Shown here: positions 1 to 5,125 of the stretch, piece after piece | Layout: each line of letters opens with the position of its first letter | Numbering within the stretch: position 1 is the first letter of the stretch | Assembly: GCA_002383405.1 (NCBI GenBank) | Contig: DFYS01000111.1 | Span: 1-8,702, forward strand | Length of the DNA stretch: 8,702 nt | Origin: Moorella sp. UBA4076 | GTDB taxonomy: Bacteria > Bacillota > DSM-521 > Neomoorellales > Neomoorellaceae | Direction of reading: 5' to 3' | The notes under the pieces: model-generated | Seen by the model: only the letters and a program-made list of their open reading frames with translations | Database searches by the model: none | Told to the model about the DNA's origin: nothing | Translations under genes and position numbers: made by a program

Positions 1-996
1 AGGAACTGGCGTAGCCGGTTCCGACGACCCTCTTGCTTCCTGCCCACCCGCCCCCCCGGCCAGCAGTTCGGACAGGGTCACCAGTTCATAGCCTTTCGCA
101 CGCAGCTCTTTTACCAGCAGGGGCACGGCTGCCAGGGTGCCGGGATGGCGTTCGTGAAGCAGAATAATGCTGCCGTCCTGGACATTGGCCATGACATTCT
201 TGATAATGGCTGGCGGGCCGGGGTTGGTCCAATCACGGGGGTCGATATTCCAGGTGACTGTCAGGGCGCCCTGCGTCGCTGCCGCCGCCAGCAAATCGGG
301 GCTAATAGCGCCGTAAGGCGGGCGGAAGTATTTTACCGGCCGGCCGCTTATTTTCTCCAGCACTGCAGCCGCCCGGTTCAGGTCGGCCAGAGCTTCCTGC
401 CGGGTAACCTTGCTCAGGTTGGCATGGCGCCAGGAATGGTTGCCCAGTTCGTGGCCACCGGCGAGGACAGCCTGCACCAATTCCGGGTGGGCTTCAGCCT
501 GGCGCCCGACCATAAAGAAGGTCGCCGGGGTTTTAATCGCCGCCAGGGCAGTCAGGTAGCGCGGTGTCCACTCGGGGAAGGGGCCATCATCAAAGGTCAG
601 GGCGACCCGGTGCCCGGCTGCTGGCACCTGGCGTAATATCCGGGGGTTGCGGCCGGACTGGTCGCCGCCGGGCGGCGTCATAGCATCAGGGTCCTCAGGT
701 TGCTCCCCGACAGGGGGCTGACCGGTCGGGGCCGGGTTACCGGCATCAGGGTGGCCGTCCCCACTCCCGGGCAGCTCCCCGCTGGCCGGTATTAATGGGT
801 TAACAGAGAGCGGGGGTTCTATTAATGCCCCAGACGGTTCACTCCCAGGCGAAAGGGTGCCGGGCGCGGTCACACCGGCCGGCTGGCGGCTGGAGCCGCC
901 GGTAATCAGGATAACCCCTGCCAGGGCTGTTATCGTCACCAGGTATCCCAAACGTAATAGTATTGCCAGCCACCAGGTGCGGGGTTCCCTGGCCAT
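1..996 (-). CDS. CE4 (NodB-fold) polysaccharide deacetylase, membrane-anchored, 3' end cut by window edge
   Basis: Predicted extracytoplasmic deacetylase acting on cell-wall or spore peptidoglycan or other N-acetylated glycans. All CE4 motifs are visible: TFDDGP at residues 134-139 (catalytic Asp136, metal-binding Asp137), HSWRH at 187-191 (metal His pair), RPPYG at 225-229, D252/D255-W256 and LLHE at 279-282. The N-terminus has a short basic stretch and a hydrophobic segment at about residues 9-34, so it is a signal anchor or signal peptide. A Pro/Gly-rich linker of roughly 90 residues joins it to the catalytic domain. ATG at 996 is chosen because GGAG lies 8 nt upstream; an in-frame GTG at 1047 with GAGGGG 9 nt upstream is a fair alternative. 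The frame stays open to base 1, where 332 codons are seen; the domain is essentially complete and only a tail is missing. It lies downstream of the M1 peptidase with no obvious terminator between, suggesting co-transcription. The exact substrate cannot be told from sequence. Confidence 0.93.
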   Translation of the reverse strand, partial: MAREPRTWWLAILLRLGYLVTITALAGVILITGGSSRQPAGVTAPGTLSPGSEPSGALIEPPLSVNPLIPASGELPGSGDGHPDAGNPAPTGQPPVGEQPEDPDAMTPPGGDQSGRNPRILRQVPAAGHRVALTFDDGPFPEWTPRYLTALAAIKTPATFFMVGRQAEAHPELVQAVLAGGHELGNHSWRHANLSKVTRQEALADLNRAAAVLEKISGRPVKYFRPPYGAISPDLLAAAATQGALTVTWNIDPRDWTNPGPPAIIKNVMANVQDGSIILLHERHPGTLAAVPLLVKELRAKGYELVTLSELLAGGAGGQEARGSSEPATPVP

Positions 997-1117
997 CCCC
1001 GCCGCTCCAGGCCAGTGACCCTCAATATACTTTATAACCTGGCTCACACCGGTCCGCCCCTCACGCCCGTTTTGCCCGTAAAGGCACTTCTACATTAATA
1101 GACGTTTTTCCCGGCTA

Positions 1118-2710
1118 TTAGTTCCCTAAAAAAGGGGTAAAATCAGCTGCTTGCAGCCTGCCATAATATGTAAGGATGAGCAGCAGGCTATCGGCGGGGA
1201 CGATTTCATAACGGTAATACTGCTGGATATAGGCCAGGGCTTTATGTAATTGGGTCGTCCCGGCAGCCGCCTCCATCCTCAGCCAGAATTGGGCGCCGCG
1301 GCTGTAAACCGCCTGGCGATAGGACTCTTCGCGGCCGTACTCCTCCAGGGAAAGGTTTACCGGTAAGGATGAGCGGCCGGCCAGGCGCTCGACCTCGGCC
1401 AGACGGACGCGGTACAGCGCCGGGTCGTATTCACGGTAAAAAAGGAGGGTGCTGTATTCGGCCAGGCCTTCGTCAATCCAGGCCGCCCGGCAGCTATCAT
1501 TGCCCACCAGATTGTACCACCACTGGTGGGCGATTTCATGGATCACGGTCGAAGGTCTGTAGACCTTACGATTGCTCAGGAGAATAAGACCCGGGTATTC
1601 CATCCCGGCCAGATTATCCAGGGGGACAAAGGCCAGGTGCAGGTAACTGTAGGGATAGGGGCCGTAAATAGCCTGGAAAAAGGCCAGCGCCTGGGCGGCT
1701 GTCGCCAGAGCCTCTCCGGCCGGCTCCCCGCGGGCGGCGGCTACCAGCTGCACATTCCCGGCCTGGCGGGTGGTAAACTGCCAATCCGGGGCGGCGACAA
1801 AGGCGAATTCCCGCACCGGGTAATCGCTGTTGAAGGTCCAGGTGGTACGGCCGTCCCCCTCCATCCGGCCGGTGGTGCGGGCGGCGGCCAGGACCTGGTA
1901 ACCGGCCGGCAGCGTCAGGCGGACCTGGTAATAGGCCGCCGGAGCAAAGTAAGGCTCGCCGTAAGATGTAGCTGCCACACCGGCCGGTGCCGGCTGATTT
2001 GCTATTTGCGCTCCCTGGCTGTCTGGTACTGCCTGTTGGCTGGAAGCCAGGCCGGCCGGTGCGTGCTGATTTAGCCGGAGCGGCCGGGAGGTGCTGTAAC
2101 TATTGACGCCGGCCGTTACCCCGGCAGGCGCATCTCCGCTCCGGGGTGCCAGGAGGGGGTACCATCCGGCCGCGGTGATGGTGTCGCCGCTGCAGCCCAG
2201 GCGACCGCCGCCGGCAGGTACGCTGGTGTTGAAAGAAAGCGCCAGGGTCAGGGTTTCCCGCGGTGCCAGGCTGCGGGGCAGGACCACCTCCAGGGAGCTG
2301 CCCTGGAGATTGAAGACTGCCGGCCGCTTATTGACGGCGACCCTCTGTACCGTTAATTGGGCGCCGTTACCGAAGGGGGCGTTGGCAGGAAGATTGAAAT
2401 AGAGCCGCCTCAGGGAATCGAGGTAGGGATTCTGGTAAGCCAGGAGGAGTTCCCCCCGGATTTCGCCGCGCACCGGGTCATAAGCAGCCTGGATGTTGTA
2501 AACCGGGTAGTAGCGCCAGTGGGCGCCGGCCGGTGTCGCAAGGGAGGGCAGGTTATGCCCGCCCGCTTCCAGAGGTGGCGGGTCGAAGACCATTTGATTA
2601 AAATCAATTTCCGTCCAGGGCAGTTCGGATGGGGGCAATGCCTCCGGATAGGAAGAAAAGAGCAGGCCCAGGAAAAAAATGACGGCAAAAGCCATTATTC
2701 TGCGCAGCAT
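1118..2710 (-). CDS. M1-family zinc metallopeptidase, secreted or lipid-free membrane-anchored
   Basis: A 530-residue aminopeptidase-N-like metalloprotease. The zinc site is HEIAH at residues 391-395 with the third ligand Glu414 in the WIDEG stretch, which is the expected HExxH-18-E spacing. LAGMEYPG (368-374) occupies the place of the exopeptidase GxMEN motif, and YSRG (469-472) corresponds to the YxKG motif carrying the catalytic tyrosine. Residues 1-20 (basic MLRR then hydrophobic) form a signal peptide or anchor, so the enzyme should act outside the membrane. The beta-sandwich N-domain spans about 65-310 and the gluzincin domain about 330-500. It is shorter than typical 600-900-residue M1 enzymes because the C-terminal helical domain is missing. 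A Pro-Ala-Gly-rich stretch at about 190-250 looks like an insertion. The ATG is preceded by GGCGGTG at 5 nt spacing. The substrate is unknown; peptide scavenging or processing is inference. Confidence 0.93.
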   Translation of the reverse strand: MLRRIMAFAVIFFLGLLFSSYPEALPPSELPWTEIDFNQMVFDPPPLEAGGHNLPSLATPAGAHWRYYPVYNIQAAYDPVRGEIRGELLLAYQNPYLDSLRRLYFNLPANAPFGNGAQLTVQRVAVNKRPAVFNLQGSSLEVVLPRSLAPRETLTLALSFNTSVPAGGGRLGCSGDTITAAGWYPLLAPRSGDAPAGVTAGVNSYSTSRPLRLNQHAPAGLASSQQAVPDSQGAQIANQPAPAGVAATSYGEPYFAPAAYYQVRLTLPAGYQVLAAARTTGRMEGDGRTTWTFNSDYPVREFAFVAAPDWQFTTRQAGNVQLVAAARGEPAGEALATAAQALAFFQAIYGPYPYSYLHLAFVPLDNLAGMEYPGLILLSNRKVYRPSTVIHEIAHQWWYNLVGNDSCRAAWIDEGLAEYSTLLFYREYDPALYRVRLAEVERLAGRSSLPVNLSLEEYGREESYRQAVYSRGAQFWLRMEAAAGTTQLHKALAYIQQYYRYEIVPADSLLLILTYYGRLQAADFTPFLGN

Positions 2711-2941
2711 TAATTCACCGCCCTGCCCTCTATTTCGACAACTCCCCCCTTTCTCCTGCCGGCCTGGTAAAAAATCAACTCTTGATCGGGGGATGGCCGC
2801 TCTCCACCCCCGGCCTACCCTGAAAATAGCGTCCCGCCTGCGCTATTATCGGGGGTGAAGCAGGTTCCTGCCGGGCGCCACTTCGCGCCCATCCGGCGGC
2901 GGCAATAATACCGGCCGGCGTCAATTGCAAGGGGGTGATAT
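2711..2941 (-). promoter_or_regulatory. hairpin-rich leader/spacer upstream of the M1 peptidase
   Basis: No gene is visible here. Four dyads lie in a row: GGGCGC/GCGCCC (2873-2878 with 2885-2890), GCAGG-TT-CCTGC (2860-2871), AATAGCG/CGCTATT (2825-2831 with 2841-2847), and GGGGGATGG/CCACCCCC with one bulge (2788-2811). In the minus direction the last is followed at once by a small ATCAA/TTGAT hairpin (2774-2786) and a run of six T (2774-2769), which resembles a weak intrinsic terminator about 55 nt before the M1 start codon. This could be an attenuated leader, but no known riboswitch or T-box consensus is recognisable and I found no convincing -35/-10 pair. Confidence 0.35.
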
Positions 2942-2976
2942 AAAAGGCCCCGGGAAAGACGATTCCCCGGGGCTTT
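2942..2976 (-). terminator. intrinsic terminator of htrA
   Basis: In the minus direction, AAGCCCCGGGGAA and TTTCCCGGGGCCTT form a GC-rich stem (one bulge on each side, ~7-nt loop) followed by TTTTATAT. It starts 46 bp past the htrA stop codon, the expected place for a Rho-independent terminator. Confidence 0.8.
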
Positions 2977-3021
2977 AATCTGCTGATGCTTTCACCTCAT
3001 GCCGCGGCTACCATACCCTGC

Positions 3022-4182
3022 CTACTGGGACGGCTTCTCACCCAGGACAACGCTCACATCCAGGGTCTGGCCGCGGCGGAAGACCTGGAGCTTGACCTGC
3101 TGGCCGATCTTCAGGTCCTGGATTCTATTGACCAGGTCGGTAGCGTCCTTGATCTTCTGGCCGTCCAGCTGCAGGATGATGTCATATTTCTGGATGCCGG
3201 CCCGAGCCGCCGGGCTGCCGGCCAGCACCTCGCCGACGATGGCGCCCTCGGTACCCTCAAGGCCCAACATGTCAGCTATATCCGGCGTCACATTGCCCAG
3301 GGATACCCCCAGCCAGGGCCGGGCGATTTTACCCTTGCTCATTAGATCTTGCAACACCGGTTCCACCGTGCTGCTGGGGATGGCAAAACCGATCCCCTGG
3401 GCGCCGGCATTGACGGCGGTATTAATGCCGATTACCTCCCCCTTCAGGTTCAGCAGGGGGCCGCCACTGTTGCCGGGGTTAATCGAGGCGTCGGTCTGCA
3501 GCAGGTTTTCATAGTGACGGTCCTGGACGTCGATGGGCCGGCCCTTGGCGCTGATGACACCTACCGTCACCGTATGGTCCAGGCCGTCCGGATTGCCGAT
3601 GGCGATAGCCCATTCCCCGACGCGTACCTGGTTGGCATCACCCAGCTGCAGATAGGGTAACGGCTGGCCGGTATCGATCTTCAGGATGGCCAGGTCCAGG
3701 GGCGCGTCGGCACCCACCACCCGCGCGGCCAGGGGTTTGTCATAACCAGTCACCGTTACCTTGACCTGTTTGGCACCATCAATAACGTGCTGGTTGGTCA
3801 GGATATAGCCGTCGGCGGAGATAATGAAACCCGAACCCAGTGCCCGCTGCTCCAGCGGGCCCATATCAAACTGGTCGCCAAAAAACTGGCGGAAAAAGGG
3901 GTCGTTAAAGGGGCTCTCAGCCTGCGTCTGAGTTATCGTATCGATGCGCACTACTGCCGGGCCGGCTTTATCGACAATGTCAGCTATGGCCGACGGCCCC
4001 ATGCCCGGCGGGATACTCGCCGAAACCGGCTGGCCGGTCGCCACCGCGTTCTGGTAAGCCGGCTGCGGCCCGGCTGCGGCCCCGGTAATATGGTAAAAGC
4101 CTGCCGTGGCCGCCACCCCGGCCAGGAAAATCAGTAGGATTACTAAGACGGTGATTCTGGCTCTGCCTGCGCGCTGCCACAT
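3022..4182 (-). CDS. htrA: HtrA/DegP-type trypsin-like serine protease with one PDZ domain
   Basis: A 386-residue membrane-anchored quality-control protease that degrades or refolds misfolded envelope proteins. Residues 10-30 form one transmembrane helix after a short basic cytoplasmic N-terminus. A linker follows, then the protease domain at about 75-275 with the catalytic triad His132 (TNQHV), Asp163 (PLDLAI) and Ser239 (NPGNSGGP). A single C-terminal PDZ domain spans about 286-380 and opens with RPWLGVSLG. One PDZ plus an anchor is the usual Gram-positive layout. ATG 4182 is preferred: AGGAGG sits 8 nt upstream. An in-frame ATG 48 nt further upstream lies beyond that ribosome binding site and would translate the heptamer repeat, so I reject it. 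The gene is divergent from cinA, has its own promoter candidates at 4250-4279 and 4571-4599, and ends in a strong terminator, so it is probably monocistronic. Confidence 0.95.
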   Translation of the reverse strand: MWQRAGRARITVLVILLIFLAGVAATAGFYHITGAAAGPQPAYQNAVATGQPVSASIPPGMGPSAIADIVDKAGPAVVRIDTITQTQAESPFNDPFFRQFFGDQFDMGPLEQRALGSGFIISADGYILTNQHVIDGAKQVKVTVTGYDKPLAARVVGADAPLDLAILKIDTGQPLPYLQLGDANQVRVGEWAIAIGNPDGLDHTVTVGVISAKGRPIDVQDRHYENLLQTDASINPGNSGGPLLNLKGEVIGINTAVNAGAQGIGFAIPSSTVEPVLQDLMSKGKIARPWLGVSLGNVTPDIADMLGLEGTEGAIVGEVLAGSPAARAGIQKYDIILQLDGQKIKDATDLVNRIQDLKIGQQVKLQVFRRGQTLDVSVVLGEKPSQ

Positions 4183-4198
4183 AAAGCATACCTCCTCC

Positions 4199-4219
4199 GA
4201 TTTGAGATTTGAGATTTGA
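4199..4219. repeat. three perfect tandem heptamers in the htrA 5' leader
   Basis: GATTTGA occurs three times head-to-tail (4199-4205, 4206-4212, 4213-4219) and then decays into GATGGGG. On the htrA strand the unit reads TCAAATC and the array ends immediately before the GGAGGAGG ribosome binding site. A change in copy number would alter leader length but not the spacing from Shine-Dalgarno to start codon. Confidence 0.9.
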
Positions 4220-4249
4220 GATGGGGACATTTAGCGGTACTGGTCCGGC

Positions 4250-4279
4250 ACTATAACCCTGAATTACTCAACGCGCCAA
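4250..4279 (-). promoter_or_regulatory. candidate proximal sigma-A promoter of htrA
   Basis: In the minus direction TTGGCG (4279-4274), an 18-nt spacer and TATAGT (4255-4250) lie upstream of htrA. The start site would be near 4243, giving a ~60-nt leader that includes the heptamer array. The -10 matches consensus at five of six positions, the -35 at four. Confidence 0.5.
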
Positions 4280-4570
4280 TCTGTTTTACCCCTTAATATG
4301 CTGGGTTAGATACAAACCGCTGCCTTCGCAATATTGAGTGCCGGGTTCCTGATTTACAGTCTGCCCCGCTTCTCCTTTTCTCCGCTCGCTGGCGGTAACC
4401 TGCTACCCCGGGCCATCCTTTACAACAAAGCCGGATACAGGGATAATTTGCCAGCGGGAGCGACCCCTCCCCCTTCGTTTATGGTTATTATAGCGCCAGA
4501 AGTTGAATTTAACGTTAAAAAAAGCTGAGAACAAGTTAAGAATTGAAGCTGCCAGGCCCCTTCCACGTAG
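4280..4570. other. long AT-richer divergent intergenic region, no gene seen
   Basis: The open frames here on both strands are short, lack ribosome binding sites and resemble no known protein, so I call none. The stretch is more AT-rich than the flanking genes. It holds a perfect 12-bp palindrome TTTAACGTTAAA at 4508-4519, about 75 bp upstream of the TTGCAA box, which could be an operator. If the leftward promoter at 4571-4599 is active, this stretch is transcribed as a ~380-nt htrA leader. Confidence 0.5.
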
Positions 4571-4599
4571 ATTATATAATCTCCCGGCGGCCATTGCAA
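4571..4599 (-). promoter_or_regulatory. leftward sigma-A promoter (toward htrA)
   Basis: On the minus strand TTGCAA (4599-4594), exactly 17 nt, and TATAAT (4576-4571). The -10 is a perfect consensus and sits inside a 12-bp palindrome GATTATATAATC (4570-4581). The same TTGCAA box is used by the rightward promoter. No gene lies directly downstream other than htrA, ~380 nt away. Confidence 0.6.
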
Positions 4600-4622
4600 C
4601 CACCAGGGGGCTCTGCTATACT
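4594..4622 (+). promoter_or_regulatory. rightward sigma-A promoter of the small membrane protein and cinA
   Basis: TTGCAA (4594-4599), a 17-nt spacer and TATACT (4617-4622); the -10 matches five of six consensus positions. Transcription should start near 4629, leaving about 210 nt of leader before the GTG at 4839. Both elements and their spacing are textbook for sigma A. Confidence 0.68.
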
Positions 4623-4628
4623 GATAGA

Positions 4629-4838
4629 CGGAAATGCAGCGGGTAGTAACCCGATAGAGGCGCTAAACATGCGGCCTGGACGCCAGTTAGCGGAAGAACA
4701 GCCCCCCGGCCGGGGCTCCCGATGCAGGGCTGAAGCCGCCTGGACACCAGTTTAGCGAAAGGACAGCAGCTAAAATATTAGCCCGCGCCGTTGAACGCGG
4801 CGCAGGCCTGATGCAAAGGAAAGGTGGTCAGTTTAACA
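4629..4838 (+). promoter_or_regulatory. structured 5' leader, unidentified RNA element
   Basis: No protein is credible here. The RNA can form CGGG/CCCG (4640-4653), CGCTAA/TTAGCG (4661-4692), AGCCCC/GGGGCT (4700-4717), GCTAA-AATA-TTAGC (4769-4782) and GCGCCG/CGGCGC (4785-4803). The segment CGCTAAAC (4661-4668) can pair either with TTAGCG in the first repeat (6 bp) or perfectly with GTTTAGCG at 4750-4757 (8 bp). The two pairings exclude each other, as in a regulatory switch. No T-run follows any hairpin, so control would be on translation or RNA stability. I recognise no known riboswitch consensus. Confidence 0.45.
4671..4767. repeat. pair of imperfect ~33-nt direct repeats in the leader
   Basis: The unit at 4671-4702 recurs at 4735-4767, 64 nt further on, with a few substitutions and one inserted T. 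Each copy contains a self-complementary CTGG-ACR-CCAG core, then an AGCG-rich tail and ACAGC. Substitutions fall in the triloop (ACG versus ACA), leaving the CTGG/CCAG pairing intact, which is what a conserved hairpin would show. Confidence 0.75.
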
Positions 4839-4970
4839 GTGAAAAAGTGGCAGGTAGCTATTTTCCTAGCCGGCTGGCTGCTCTTGGGGCTTTTCGCCAC
4901 TGCCGTCAACAACCTGGGCGCCGGCGAGGGCCATGAACCTACCACAACTGCTGCCGAAACTGTTCATTAA
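4839..4970 (+). CDS. 43-residue single-pass membrane or secreted small protein, unknown function
   Basis: A GTG-initiated ORF too short for ordinary gene callers. The protein starts MKKWQ, has a hydrophobic helix at about residues 6-23 (with two Trp and several Leu), and ends in a polar, Thr/Glu-rich tail from about residue 24. That layout is typical of a small membrane peptide or a signal-peptide-like leader. AGGTGGT lies about 11 nt upstream of GTG, slightly long but usable. The TAA stop is embedded in TTAA, which borders the inverted-repeat element at 4971-5108. It shares the rightward promoter and leader with cinA and would be only 13 nt from cinA if that element were removed. I recognise no family; the call rests on topology, start site and context. 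Confidence 0.55.
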   Translation: MKKWQVAIFLAGWLLLGLFATAVNNLGAGEGHEPTTTAAETVH

Positions 4971-5108
4971 AGGTAACTGCTCAGCCCAGCTGTCGGTCAG
5001 CTTGACAGCAATACCAGAAAAGCTCATACGATAACGGCCTGGTTTTTATGACCTTGACAGCAGGTGGCGCTGGGGCGGCTAAGATGGTAGTGCCCTGAGC
5101 AGTTACCA
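4971..5108. mobile_element. MITE-like 138-bp inverted-repeat element between the small ORF and cinA
   Basis: The ends GGTAACTGCTCAG (4972-4984) and CTGAGCAGTTACC (5095-5107) are perfect 13-bp inverted repeats. TTAA stands directly outside both ends (4967-4970 and 5109-5112), like a 4-bp target duplication. There is no ORF inside. The interior has two copies of CTTGACAGCA (5001-5010 and 5053-5062), each containing a perfect TTGACA, and an AGCTGTC/GACAGC dyad (4988-5009). An alternative is a long-range RNA helix in the cinA leader. Without other copies to compare, the mobile assignment is inference. Confidence 0.5.
5002..5030 (+). promoter_or_regulatory. weak candidate promoter inside the inverted-repeat element
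   Basis: A perfect -35 TTGACA (5002-5007) is followed after 17 nt by CATACG, which matches only three of six -10 positions. A second TTGACA (5054-5059) has TAAGAT but at 20-nt spacing. Either might give cinA some independent transcription; neither is convincing. Confidence 0.2.
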
Positions 5109-5125
5109 TTAAAGTAGGTATTACT

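Noticed and set aside
145..636. 163-codon plus-strand open frame
   Set aside because: It is the complement of the CE4 deacetylase, whose motifs are unmistakable; the plus frame has no ribosome binding site and no recognisable domain.
2785..2830. T-box-like stretch (AGGGT...GGTGG...GCGG in the minus direction)
   Set aside because: The conserved T-box core is not matched and the leader is too short and lacks a recognisable specifier stem; the downstream gene is a peptidase.
2900..2935. Promoter TTGCAA-17-TATTGC for the M1 peptidase
   Set aside because: The -10 matches only half of the consensus and the better TATTAT nearby has a wrong spacing.
4334..4603. Short frames on both strands in the divergent region
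   Set aside because: No ribosome binding sites, no family resemblance, and they overlap promoter elements and palindromes.
4543..4755. 70-codon plus-strand frame across the leader
   Set aside because: It starts upstream of the rightward promoter, so the promoter's transcript would lack its start codon; composition is Pro/Gly/Arg noise.
4671..4767. Tandem guanidine-II (mini-ykkC) riboswitch, suggested by paired hairpins with GGACR-CC loops
   Set aside because: The class needs ACGR tetraloops; here the loops are triloops ACG and ACA, the stems are short, and the downstream genes are not guanidine-related.
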